From positions 1-38,378 of the forward strand of contig CABURR010000018.1 in the NCBI GenBank assembly GCA_902493985.1: DNA of 38,378 nt, given 5' to 3'. Positions 1 to 6,961 of this stretch are shown here, in pieces. The number at the start of each line of letters is the position of its first letter. Position 1 is the first letter of the stretch. The notes beneath the pieces are model-generated. The model ran no database searches, was not told the origin of the DNA, and saw nothing but the letters and a program-made list of their open reading frames with translations. The position numbers and the translations under genes were made by a program. The DNA comes from an uncultured Collinsella sp. Lineage in GTDB: Bacteria; Actinomycetota; Coriobacteriia; Coriobacteriales; Coriobacteriaceae.

Positions 1-22
1 TCAGTTGCGTCACCACATGGCC

Positions 23-98
23 GCCAGCGTAGCTCAGTTGGTAGAGCACCGCTCTCGTAAAGCGGGGGTCACCGGTTCGAGCCCGGTCGCTGGCTCCA
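23..98 (+). tRNA. tRNA-Thr (anticodon CGT), CCA encoded
   Basis: A full cloverleaf can be drawn. The acceptor stem pairs 23-29 (GCCAGCG) with 88-94 (CGCTGGC). The D-arm carries AGCTCAGTTGGTAGAGC. The anticodon stem CCGCT/AGCGG flanks the loop CTCGTAA, which puts anticodon CGT at 56-58 and reads ACG (Thr). The T-arm carries GGTTCGAGCCC. The discriminator is T95, followed by an encoded CCA at 96-98. A factor-independent terminator follows directly. Confidence 0.97.
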
Positions 99-110
99 TT
101 GCACAAGATA

Positions 111-132
111 GCCGCCTTCGGGCGGCTTTTTT
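111..132 (+). terminator. intrinsic terminator of tRNA-Thr
   Basis: Perfect 6-bp stem GCCGCC/GGCGGC with a TTCG tetraloop, followed by six T residues. It lies 12 nt after the tRNA CCA end. Confidence 0.93.
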
Positions 133-321
133 GTTGCCGATTCGCCCACTCGGTGGACTTCGGATTTAATGCTTAGGGGGCGGGGATTTACCAAAGTGAA
201 ATTTTAATGAAAAGAAACCCAGCTGCAACAATTGCCATGGTGAGGGCTCGAATTGGCCATATAGATTTAAAATAGCCACAATACCTTCTCTTTTGCTGGA
301 ACGATATATCTATACAAGGTT

Positions 322-513
322 GTGAGCGGAAAACAAAAATACGTCGATTGCTATCCGACAAACGGGTCTGGAATTGCATTCACCGGCATTTCGGGGCAGA
401 TTGATACACATGTACGAAAGGGAACCTATGTGGTGCGTTGGGTTGGAGCTGCTGCAGGCCCGATATGGATTGCGGTCTTGCGCCCCGATGTCCAAATAGA
501 TTTCTCTCTCTAG
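322..513 (+). CDS. possible small hypothetical protein (63 aa), GTG start
   Basis: This is a weakly supported ORF. It starts at a GTG and is open only from 271 onward, and no convincing Shine-Dalgarno lies at a usable distance (AAGG ends 2 nt before the GTG). The product is 63 residues and soluble-looking, with a GKQKYVDCYPTNGSG beginning and a hydrophobic VVRWVGAAAGPIWIAVL stretch near the C-terminus. No family is recognised. It ends 14 nt before the next, better-supported ORF, in a different frame. The stretch from 188 to 900 looks lower in G+C than the rest of the window and sits directly downstream of a tRNA, so this may be a decayed remnant of acquired DNA. Confidence 0.3.
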   Translation: MSGKQKYVDCYPTNGSGIAFTGISGQIDTHVRKGTYVVRWVGAAAGPIWIAVLRPDVQIDFSL

Positions 514-527
514 ACGGGAAGTTGCTC

Positions 528-893
528 ATGGACGCCATATATGACGGAGATGACTGGGTCGATCATTATACTTGGCGCCTGGTCGGCTCGAACGACAATG
601 GGGATGTGGTGTTTGATGGACTATGTCCAAAGCATCTCCATCCTTTTGTCTCGTCGTTAATTGAGAGTTCCGCTCGTGTTGCCCCCTACAGCTCGGCATC
701 GCTTCATGATACGGACGTTTTGAAGACCATAAGGGAATCAATTGACGAGGGCACGATGAGCAGTTCGTTGTTCTCTCGGCTTGTGGGGCTGGATGAGATT
801 CAATCGAAACGACTGCTTGCGGGCGAAAAGGTGGAACTCACTTATCGGTCGATGATTTCAATCCTGCGGCTAGCCGATGTTCTTCGCAAATAA
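528..893 (+). CDS. hypothetical protein with HTH-like C-terminus (121 aa)
   Basis: The start was set at ATG 528, preceded by GGGAAG at a 6-nt spacing, rather than at an upstream ATG at 438 that would overlap the preceding ORF. The N-terminal half is acidic and aromatic (MDAIYDGDDWVDHYTW) and matches no family I know. The last 45 residues, from about SSSLFSRLVGLDEIQSKRLL to ILRLADVLRK, have the spacing of a Cro/C1-type helix-turn-helix: a short helix, GLDEIQSKRLLAG in the place of the recognition helix, then a SILRLADVLRK closing helix. Function is unknown; an antitoxin-like or phage-type regulator is possible. Lower G+C than the neighbours and the position next to a tRNA suggest horizontal origin. 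Confidence 0.55.
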   Translation: MDAIYDGDDWVDHYTWRLVGSNDNGDVVFDGLCPKHLHPFVSSLIESSARVAPYSSASLHDTDVLKTIRESIDEGTMSSSLFSRLVGLDEIQSKRLLAGEKVELTYRSMISILRLADVLRK

Positions 894-920
894 ACAGCTT
901 CCCTATTCAAAAACAGAAAA

Positions 921-964
921 CCCCGCCAAACGTGATCCCCCTAGGGAAAACACGTTTAGCGGGG
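921..964 (-). terminator. hairpin with CCCTAGGG tip; probable terminator of the YhcH gene
   Basis: CCCCGC (921-926) pairs with GCGGGG (959-964), AAACGTG with CACGTTT, and CCC with GGG around a CTA tip. On the minus strand the hairpin is followed by a T-rich run (TTTTCTGTTTTT), as expected for termination of the gene at 1027-1500. It may act on both strands. Confidence 0.7.
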
Positions 965-966
965 TC

Positions 967-998
967 CTGGCGTGATTTCCCTAGGGGAATCACGCCAG
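967..998. repeat. near-perfect palindromic hairpin, second of a tandem pair
   Basis: CTGGCGTGATT (967-977) is the exact complement of AATCACGCCAG (988-998), and the centre is TCCCTAGGGG. It lies 2 nt from the preceding hairpin and shares its GTGAT...CCCTAGGG core. It has no T-run of its own. It could be an extra terminator stem, a duplicated repeat, or a transcript-end stabiliser for the minus-strand gene. Confidence 0.75.
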
Positions 999-1026
999 CA
1001 GACGAACAGCTCAGCCGAGCAGCTCT

Positions 1027-1500
1027 TTACTCTTCCCAGTAAGCGTCTGCAAGCAGCTTAAAGCAGATCTTCTTGACCGGCTGTGCGCCATCGCCCGGGA
1101 ACTCGAGCGTGGGCATGTGAGGCTCGCCGGCAACGAACAGCGCAAACTTGTCGTCGGCAAGATCGCCGGCGATCGAAGCGTCGGAATCGACCAGATCGTA
1201 GTCGTCCTTCTCGTCAAACTCCTGAACCAGCGTCAGGCTGCCCGTGGCAACCTTAAAGGCCTCGCGACCCTCAATGTCGATCTGCAGGTCGTGATAGCGC
1301 TGATGCGTCTCGTAGTGAGCCTCAGCCTCGGGACGCGTCGTGGGAGCCATGACGTTCGCAAAGACCTTGTCGCCCAGAATCGGATGGCTGCCCACCTCGA
1401 GCTCCGCCGGGTCGTTCTCCTCGAGCCAATCAATCAGCACGTCGAGGCCCTTGAGCATTCCGCGGTACTCCTCGATATCGCCCAATGCACCGTAAATCAT
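1027..1500 (-). CDS. YhcH/YjgK/YiaL (EbgC, NanQ-like) family sugar anomerase/isomerase
   Basis: The 157-residue product has the length and layout of the DUF386 cupin family (YhcH/YiaL/EbgC; NanQ is the sialic acid anomerase of E. coli). Family signatures visible are GSHPILGDKVFANVMAP, the metal-binding-type stretch EAHYETHQRYHDLQ, and the C-terminal PGDGAQPVKKICFKLL. The start ATG is preceded by GAGAGGGG at a good distance. The gene lies at the end of the amino-sugar run, after lacX, lacC and a nagA remnant. A role in opening or epimerising a phosphorylated amino sugar or galactose derivative fits, but the substrate cannot be told from sequence. A terminator-like hairpin follows. Family assignment is firm; exact function is inferred. 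Confidence 0.85.
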   Translation of the reverse strand: MIYGALGDIEEYRGMLKGLDVLIDWLEENDPAELEVGSHPILGDKVFANVMAPTTRPEAEAHYETHQRYHDLQIDIEGREAFKVATGSLTLVQEFDEKDDYDLVDSDASIAGDLADDKFALFVAGEPHMPTLEFPGDGAQPVKKICFKLLADAYWEE

Positions 1501-1532
1501 CTAAATCCCCTCTCGGATCGTTTCTTTGGCGG

Positions 1533-1667
1533 CTACTCGGCAAACGCATTGCCGACGCTGTTGCCGCCCACACACGTCTCGACCAGGGTAAGGTCGGGAC
1601 TGAACACGACAAAGCCGGCGTCGCGCCCCGGCATAATGCTACTGCACTTGTCGTCGACATGAGCTAG
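1533..1667 (-). pseudogene. remnant of a second nagA (C-terminal 44 codons only)
   Basis: Read on the minus strand from 1667, this stretch gives 44 codons and a TAG at 1533-1535. By hand alignment, 33 of 43 residues match the C-terminus of the intact NagA encoded at 4392-5561, including CxSIMPGRDA, FVVF, LTLVET, VGG and SVGNAF. The homology begins abruptly near 1664 and the remaining 340 or so codons are missing. No start codon with a Shine-Dalgarno is evident, and no frameshift is seen. This is most simply the tail of a deleted paralogue that once preceded the YhcH gene. Residual translation is unlikely but not excluded. Confidence 0.85.
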
Positions 1668-1697
1668 TAAGCGATGCCGGGGCCGACACCCAGGCTC

Positions 1698-2633
1698 TTA
1701 CAGCTCGGTCACGATAACGCCGTTGTAAACCTCGTCCCAACGATCCATGACCAGATGGCCGGTCATGGGATCCATGGCGTTGAGCTTGCCGCAGGTGTTG
1801 GCGGTACGAAGTACCGTCTCGTCATCCGCGCCAGCAGCGATGGCATGTGCGAAGCCTGCGATAGTGGAGTCACCAGAACCCGTAGCGTTAACGGCAGGGA
1901 TATCGGGCGTCTTTGCGCGGAACGCACGGCCATTGTGGAAGCCAACGGAGCCGGCAGCGCCCATGGACACGACGACCCAGGGGATATCGGAGAAGCGGGC
2001 GTCAGAGGCGAGCGCGGCGCGGAGCTCGTCCACATCGTCGGTGGTAAAGCTCGTGCCCAGAAGGCCGTTGATCTCGGTCAGGTTAGGCTTAACCAGCTCG
2101 GGCTTGACCTCGGACTTGAGCGCAGCCTCGAGAGAGGCACCCGAGGTATCGAGCAGCACCTTGGCGCCGGCGTTCTCGGCAATGCCCGTGATCTTGGCAT
2201 AGTAGTCCGCCTCGACGCCGCGGGGCAGCGAACCCGAGATGGTGACGACATCGGCCTTGCCCGCAAGCTCGGTAAACTTAGCAGTAAAGGCATTGAGCTC
2301 CTCGGGGGCAATTGTCGGGCCGCTCTCGAGCAGCTCGGTCTGGTTGCCGGCGTGGAGGATGTTGAGGCAAATGCGAGTCTCGCCCTTGATGGGCACAAAG
2401 TCGTTGTTAATACCGTTAGCGTCCATGAGCTCGGCCATATAGGCGCCCATATGGCCACCAAGCAGGCCGGTTGCCACAACGTCGTCGCCCAACTGACCAA
2501 GGACGCGGGCTACGTTAAGGCCCTTGCCGCCGGCGGTCTTTTCGGGCGTCACACGGTTGACATCGTCGATAACGAGCTCATCGAGCTGATAGCGCGTATC
2601 GACAGACGGGTTCATCGTAACGGTGAGGATCAT
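1698..2633 (-). CDS. lacC: tagatose-6-phosphate kinase (PfkB family, LacC type)
   Basis: Phosphorylates tagatose-6-phosphate to tagatose-1,6-bisphosphate with ATP. The 311-residue product follows LacC closely: N-terminus MILTVTMNPSVDTRYQLDEL, the PfkB signature KTAGGKGLNVARVLGQLG at about residues 32-49, ISGSLPRG in the middle, and the second signature NATGSGDSTIAGFAHA with catalytic Asp near the C-terminus. Its end (GHLVMDRWDEVYN) also resembles LacC more than fructose-1-phosphate kinase. The start ATG has AAGGAGC upstream. It lies after lacX in the same direction. With NagA and AgaS in the locus, tagatose-6-P is the expected substrate; 1-phosphofructokinase is the alternative. Confidence 0.87.
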   Translation of the reverse strand: MILTVTMNPSVDTRYQLDELVIDDVNRVTPEKTAGGKGLNVARVLGQLGDDVVATGLLGGHMGAYMAELMDANGINNDFVPIKGETRICLNILHAGNQTELLESGPTIAPEELNAFTAKFTELAGKADVVTISGSLPRGVEADYYAKITGIAENAGAKVLLDTSGASLEAALKSEVKPELVKPNLTEINGLLGTSFTTDDVDELRAALASDARFSDIPWVVVSMGAAGSVGFHNGRAFRAKTPDIPAVNATGSGDSTIAGFAHAIAAGADDETVLRTANTCGKLNAMDPMTGHLVMDRWDEVYNGVIVTEL

Positions 2634-2692
2634 TTTTAGCTCCTTATCTCGCAGGCTCCTTGTGCCTCGCGATACGAGTCGACAAAACGGAA

Positions 2693-3574
2693 TTACAGAA
2701 TCTCAATCGTGAACGAGCGAACGACGGTCTCCTTGGGCTTGGCGATAAGGCAGCCGCGCTTGTGCTCAAGCACGTCGTCCTCATCGGAGCAGGTCGAGAG
2801 GCCGCCCCAGGGTTCAACTGCCACAAAATCACCCTCGGGCTTACTCCACACAATGAGATACGGGAAGCCTTCAAAGCTCAGGCGGACGCCCTTGTCCTCG
2901 CCCTTTTTGGAAAGCGTGACCTGACGACTCTCGAGCACGTCAAAGATGGTCTCCGCAAAATCGAAGAGCTCATGCGACAGGGGCAGCGTCTTTCCCACCA
3001 TGGGGTTCTTGGAGCGGTTTGCCACGTCAATCAATCCAGTCGAGGGAACGGCGGTGCAGAGCTCTGCAGCCTCGTCTTTCTCAAAGCGCAGCTCGTAGTC
3101 CGTATAGGCCTCGCCCTCATCGAGCGGACACCTAAAGCCGGGATGACCGCCAATAAAGAACGGCATGTCCTCGGTTCCCTCGTTGGTCACCTCATAGGAG
3201 ACGCGCACGGCGGTATCCTCGAGCGTATAACGAGCGACAAGCTTAAACGGGTACGGATAATCGCTCAGCAGTGCGGCGTTATCCTCCGAAGCCAGGCACA
3301 TCGCCAGCTCGTTCTCGCCTTGGCTCAGTAGCTTCCACTCCTGTTTGCGCGCAAACCCGTGGCGAGCGAGCTTTACATGATGCCCGGCAAACGTCATGGC
3401 GCTGTTGTCACGCAAGCCTCCGCAAATCGGGAAGCAAATCGGTGCCTGACCGGACCACACGGCGGGATCGCCCTGCCACAGATACTCGCGGCCTCCAGCC
3501 TCGATCGAGGTAAACGAACCGCCAGCCGTGGACACCTTAATAGAAATCGAATCGTTGGAGAGAGCGTATTCCAT
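2693..3574 (-). CDS. lacX: LacX-type aldose 1-epimerase family protein
   Basis: The product is about 293 residues, a galactose-mutarotase-like beta-sandwich protein. The start was set at ATG 3574 (MEYALSND), which has GAAAGGA at a suitable spacing; the open frame upstream to 3745 lacks a site and would overlap the divergent gene. Family features visible are YLWQGDPAVWSGQAPICFPICGG (residues about 31-53), HGFAR, the FFIGGHPGFRCPL motif and a late FVAVEPWGG. It precedes lacC by 59 nt, as LacX genes accompany tagatose-pathway genes in lactic bacteria. Likely role: interconversion of anomers of the sugar phosphate in the pathway. Substrate is unproven. Confidence 0.83.
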   Translation of the reverse strand: MEYALSNDSISIKVSTAGGSFTSIEAGGREYLWQGDPAVWSGQAPICFPICGGLRDNSAMTFAGHHVKLARHGFARKQEWKLLSQGENELAMCLASEDNAALLSDYPYPFKLVARYTLEDTAVRVSYEVTNEGTEDMPFFIGGHPGFRCPLDEGEAYTDYELRFEKDEAAELCTAVPSTGLIDVANRSKNPMVGKTLPLSHELFDFAETIFDVLESRQVTLSKKGEDKGVRLSFEGFPYLIVWSKPEGDFVAVEPWGGLSTCSDEDDVLEHKRGCLIAKPKETVVRSFTIEIL

Positions 3575-3654
3575 TGCCCATCCTTTCGAACAACTGCTTT
3601 TTTGCTCGCAAGAACCCGTCTCGGCCCTGACCAAAGGACAGACCCGCACGTTCA

Positions 3655-3683
3655 TCGATACGTCCGGTATCCCAGCCATGCAA
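3655..3683 (-). promoter_or_regulatory. candidate promoter for lacX-lacC
   Basis: On the minus strand, TTGCAT (3678-3683) and TATCGA (3655-3660) are 17 nt apart, about 80 nt upstream of the lacX start, in the 157-nt gap between the divergent genes. The match to consensus is only moderate. Confidence 0.35.
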
Positions 3684-3731
3684 CGGGGTACCATACAGAC
3701 ATTGATGCAATTACAGCTGAAAGGCCTTCTT

Positions 3732-4316
3732 ATGCGAACCATCATCCTCTACGCCTCGCGCCATCACGGCAATACGAAAAAGCTCGTGGACGCCATCGTC
3801 GAGGCGCACCCCGAGATCGATACCCTCGATGTGAAGTCACTCGGTAAAAACGAGTATCCCAACCTGCACGAATATCATCTGATCGGTGTCGCCACGGGCA
3901 TCTATTACTCCGAGATCGACAAGGACATGGCACGCGTGCTCACTAACGTGCTGCAACCGCAGGACAAGGTGTTTGGCCTTATGACCTACGGTGGCAAAAA
4001 CAAGTGGTACGGCAAGGATATCGATGGCATCTGCCGCATGAGGCAGGCCATCTTTATGGGTGTCTACGGCTGCCCCGGCTTTGATACGTGGGGACCGTTC
4101 AAGCTCGCCGGCGGTGTCCAAAAGGGACACCCGACCGCCGAGGAAATTAAGGGCGCCGTCGACTTCTTCGACAAGATCGAAGACGAGTATGGCGACATCA
4201 TCGTCGAAGAGTACGCCAAGCGTGAGAAGCGTCTAGCCTACGAAAAGGAGCATCCTGCGGGAGGTCTTGTGGCCGGCGTTAAGCGCACGGCAAAGAAGAT
4301 CGCTAACAAGCTGTAA
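3732..4316 (+). CDS. flavodoxin-like family protein
   Basis: The product is 194 residues. The start was chosen at ATG 3732 (MRTIILYASRHHGNTKKLVDAI), preceded by GAAAGG; the longer frame would overlap lacX. The N-terminus has the FMN-phosphate loop layout of flavodoxins (YASRHHGNTKK), a second strand LIGVATGIYY, and a third MTYGG. The later stretch GCPGFDTWGPFKLAGGVQKGHPTAEEIKGA is typical of an anaerobe flavodoxin subfamily. The last 40 residues are a basic helix (KREKRLAYEKEHPAGG...KRTAKKIANKL) beyond the usual fold. It is the only plus-strand gene inside the amino-sugar cluster and ends in its own terminator, so it need not belong to the pathway. Redox partner unknown. Confidence 0.8.
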   Translation: MRTIILYASRHHGNTKKLVDAIVEAHPEIDTLDVKSLGKNEYPNLHEYHLIGVATGIYYSEIDKDMARVLTNVLQPQDKVFGLMTYGGKNKWYGKDIDGICRMRQAIFMGVYGCPGFDTWGPFKLAGGVQKGHPTAEEIKGAVDFFDKIEDEYGDIIVEEYAKREKRLAYEKEHPAGGLVAGVKRTAKKIANKL

Positions 4317-4347
4317 CTGTTAAGGTGCTTTTGAGCGTTTAACCCAT

Positions 4348-4386
4348 ACGGCGGGTCCGAGCAGATTCGGGCCCGCCGTCTTTTTC
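4348..4386 (+). terminator. intrinsic terminator of the flavodoxin-like gene
   Basis: The ACGGCGGG...CCCGCCGT stem, with inner CCGA/TTCGG pairing, runs into TCTTTTTCT on the plus strand, 32 nt after the stop codon. Confidence 0.85.
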
Positions 4387-4391
4387 TATCG

Positions 4392-5561
4392 TTACTCGGT
4401 AAAGGCGTTGCCGACGCTCTGGCCGCCAACATACGTCTCGACGAGGGTAAGCTCATGGTCGAACACGACAAAGTCGGCGTCGCGACCCGGCATGATGCTG
4501 CCGCACTTATCCTCGATGTGCGCGGAGCGTGCCGGCACCTCGGTTGCCATGCGAATGGCGATATCGGCGCTGGCGATGCCCCAGTCGACGATGTTCTTGA
4601 CGCCCTGGGCAAGCGTGAGCACCGAGCCGGCAATGCTCTTGCCGTCGGCGAGCCAGCACAGGTTGTCCTTCATGATGACGTCCATGCCACCACTGGTGTA
4701 GCTGCCCTCGGGCATGCCGCCGCAGCCAAGGCAGTCGGTGATGAGCACCGTGTGCTGCCAGCCCTTTGCCTGCAGCAGTGCCTTGATGGCGGCAGGGTTT
4801 ACGTGCTTGCCGTCACAGATGATCTCGGCGTAGGTCTCGGGCGTGGACATGGCAGCGCCCACGACACCGGGCTCACGGTGATGCAGCCCGCGCTGGCCGT
4901 TATAGGTATGCGTAAAGCAGCTGGCACCGGCGTTGATGGCGGCGATGCACTCATCGTAGGTGGCGTCGGAGTGACCGATGCTGGTCACCACACCCTTGGC
5001 GTTCAGAGCAGCCGCATAAGCAGCGGCACCGTCGCGCTCGGCCGCCATGGCGCTCTTAACGATGCGACCACCCGCAGCCTCCTGCCACTGATCGAAGACC
5101 TCCTCGGAGGGATCGATAAGATAAGCGGGGTTCTGCGCACCCACGTGCTTCATGGTAAAGAAGGGGCCCTCCAGGTAGATGCCCTGAATGCGAGCACCGC
5201 AGAAGTCGGGGCCGCGGCCCTCGTCCGCCTTGGCGATAGCGGCGCAGGCGTCCTTGATCTGCTCGACGCCATCGGTGAACGTCGTGGGCAGCCAGCTGGT
5301 GGTACCGCGACGGGCGAGCTCGGTTGAGCTGATATCGATGCCCTCGGGATCGTTATCGGTAGTTGAGTGGTTGTAGAAGCCATGGATGTGAGTATCGACC
5401 ATACCCGGTGCGATCCACGATCCCGTGTAGTCCTTAATCTCGCAAGAGGGCTCGTCGGCCTGCCAGGCGCCAAAGACGCCGTCCTCGACCATAAGATAGC
5501 CGCCCAGTTGCGGGCCTGCCGGCAAGAAGAACTTGTCAGCCTTAATTGCGTATGTGCTCAT
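4392..5561 (-). CDS. nagA: N-acetylgalactosamine/N-acetylglucosamine-6-phosphate deacetylase
   Basis: Hydrolyses the N-acetyl group of GlcNAc-6-P or GalNAc-6-P in the cytoplasm. The start is ATG 5561 (MSTYAIKAD), with AAGGAG upstream; the track's longer frame is untranslated leader. The 389-residue product has the amidohydrolase HxH at H58/H60 (PGMVDTHIHGF), the metal Glu in IYLEGPFF, GHSDATYDE, the THTYN...HHREPGVVGAA stretch, and the catalytic Asp in ITDCLGCGGMPEG. It ends with GSIMPGRDADFVVFD. Its neighbours agaS, lacC and a mannose-family PTS favour GalNAc-6-P as the substrate (AgaA role), but sequence alone does not separate the two. A partial duplicate of its 3' end survives at 1533-1667. 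Confidence 0.9.
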   Translation of the reverse strand: MSTYAIKADKFFLPAGPQLGGYLMVEDGVFGAWQADEPSCEIKDYTGSWIAPGMVDTHIHGFYNHSTTDNDPEGIDISSTELARRGTTSWLPTTFTDGVEQIKDACAAIAKADEGRGPDFCGARIQGIYLEGPFFTMKHVGAQNPAYLIDPSEEVFDQWQEAAGGRIVKSAMAAERDGAAAYAAALNAKGVVTSIGHSDATYDECIAAINAGASCFTHTYNGQRGLHHREPGVVGAAMSTPETYAEIICDGKHVNPAAIKALLQAKGWQHTVLITDCLGCGGMPEGSYTSGGMDVIMKDNLCWLADGKSIAGSVLTLAQGVKNIVDWGIASADIAIRMATEVPARSAHIEDKCGSIMPGRDADFVVFDHELTLVETYVGGQSVGNAFTE

Positions 5562-5618
5562 ATGCACTCCTTGCTTCTTGAAGCAGTTGACCGTGGTGAT
5601 ACTTATACCCGGTCCATG

Positions 5619-5662
5619 TAAAAACAAAAAGCGCCCGCCCGCCGTTATGAGCGGACGGGCGC
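5619..5662 (-). terminator. intrinsic terminator after agaS
   Basis: A strong GC stem (5631-5642 with 5651-5662, GCGCCCG arms) is followed on the minus strand by TTTTTGTTTTT. It separates agaS from nagA, so nagA needs readthrough or its own promoter in the remaining 58 nt; a TATAAG lies there at about 5600-5605. Confidence 0.85.
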
Positions 5663-5680
5663 CCTTACAGGGGGACGCGA

Positions 5681-6847
5681 TTAAGCGGTGAAGGGGTGAA
5701 TCGTCACGCCCTTAACCACGCGGTTGACCGTGCCGGTGGGGCTCGGCGTATCGGGCGTGTTGCCCACGCGCACGGAGTTGAGCAGGCTGATAGCCTGAGC
5801 AAACATCACGAACGGCAGAGCAAGGTAGCCCTCGGGAAGTGCCTCGTAGCCCTTAAAGGTGAAGGACTCACCCTCATAGACGGTAGCACCTTCCTGCTGA
5901 ACGGCGATGGTGTGCTGAGCGATCTCGTCGCCACCGATCTCGTTGAGGATGTCGATGTCGTACTGACGGGTGTAGGCGTCGTTGTTGACGAACACGAAGA
6001 CGAGCGTCTTATCGTCGACGAAGGACTTAGGTCCGTGACGATAGCCCATGGAGGTGTCGTAGGAAGTAGCGACCAGACCGTGAGCGAGCTCGAGAATCTT
6101 GAGCTGGCTCTCCTGGGCAAGGCCACCGAAGGAGCCAGAACCCAAGTAGGTCACGCGGTTGAAGTCGCCAGCCAGGTAATCGGCGATCTCGGGCTCACGG
6201 GAGATGACCTCCTCGCCCATCTTGGCGATGGTCTCGACCCACTCGGCCTTCTGCTCGTCAGAGGCAGTGTCGAAAATAAGGGTGGAGAGCAGGGTCATGC
6301 AGGAATAAGAACCGGTCATGGCGAAGCCCTTGTCGTTGGCGCGCGGAATGAGCAGCGTCAGCGCGTTGGGATCATCGGCAGACTCGACGGCGAGCTTGCC
6401 CTCGGGAGCGCAGGTGATGTTGAGGAACTTGACGTTGTGGACGAGCTCCTTGGCAACGGCAACGGCGGCAAGGCTCTCGGGGCTGTTGCCAGAGCGGGCA
6501 AAGGAAACCACGAGCGTGGGATCCTCGGCGCGCAGGAAGTCGCGCGGGGCGCTCACGATGTCGGTCGTGGCGATGGGCTTAAAGTCGTAGAGATCAGTGT
6601 TGCCAGCGTGACGCAGGTACGGGGCGCAGGTATCGCCAACGTAGTCGGACGTACCGGCACCGGTGAAGACAACGGACAGACGGCCCTCGCCCATAGCGCG
6701 AGCCTCGGCCAGGAAGGCCTCGATGGCCTCCTTGTTCTCGCGATAGATGTTGAGCGTATCACGCCAAAGCTCGGGCTGCTGAGCAATCTCGGCCGTGGTG
6801 ATCTGGGCGCCGAGCTCGGTGAGCTCCTCGACACTCTTCTCGAACAT
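5681..6847 (-). CDS. agaS: galactosamine-6-phosphate deaminase/isomerase, SIS domain
   Basis: Converts galactosamine-6-phosphate to tagatose-6-phosphate and ammonia. The start was set at ATG 6847 (MFEKSVEEL), with AGAGAGG upstream. The 388-residue length matches AgaS. Two SIS (sugar isomerase) domains are visible: the first with VVFTGAGTSDYVGD and SFARSGNSPES, the second with YLGSGSFGGLAQESQLKILEL and the conserved SYDTSMGYRHGPKSFV. The gene lies directly after the GntR regulator gene and just downstream of an ACTGGT-type palindrome and a perfect TATAAT. In this locus it links NagA to LacC. Confidence 0.93.
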   Translation of the reverse strand: MFEKSVEELTELGAQITTAEIAQQPELWRDTLNIYRENKEAIEAFLAEARAMGEGRLSVVFTGAGTSDYVGDTCAPYLRHAGNTDLYDFKPIATTDIVSAPRDFLRAEDPTLVVSFARSGNSPESLAAVAVAKELVHNVKFLNITCAPEGKLAVESADDPNALTLLIPRANDKGFAMTGSYSCMTLLSTLIFDTASDEQKAEWVETIAKMGEEVISREPEIADYLAGDFNRVTYLGSGSFGGLAQESQLKILELAHGLVATSYDTSMGYRHGPKSFVDDKTLVFVFVNNDAYTRQYDIDILNEIGGDEIAQHTIAVQQEGATVYEGESFTFKGYEALPEGYLALPFVMFAQAISLLNSVRVGNTPDTPSPTGTVNRVVKGVTIHPFTA

Positions 6848-6886
6848 TTTTAATACCTCTCTATAGAAGTAATCCTCTGACGTGCA

Positions 6887-6923
6887 ATTATACACTTCGG
6901 TTGGTTATCTGGTAGTAACCAGT
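6887..6923 (-). promoter_or_regulatory. agaS promoter with overlapping GntR/HutC-type operator
   Basis: On the minus strand a consensus -10, TATAAT, lies at 6887-6892, about 40 nt before the agaS start. The palindrome CTGGT-AGTA-ACCAG occupies 6909-6922, exactly where the -35 should be; no good -35 is visible. HutC-subfamily regulators such as NagR/YvoA and DasR bind palindromes of this general form (ACTGGT...ACCAGT). A protein bound here would block polymerase. The regulator is probably the GntR protein encoded just upstream. Confidence 0.75.
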
Positions 6924-6961
6924 TAAATGCAAAGAATCATCATATGGAAACGATGCGGACA

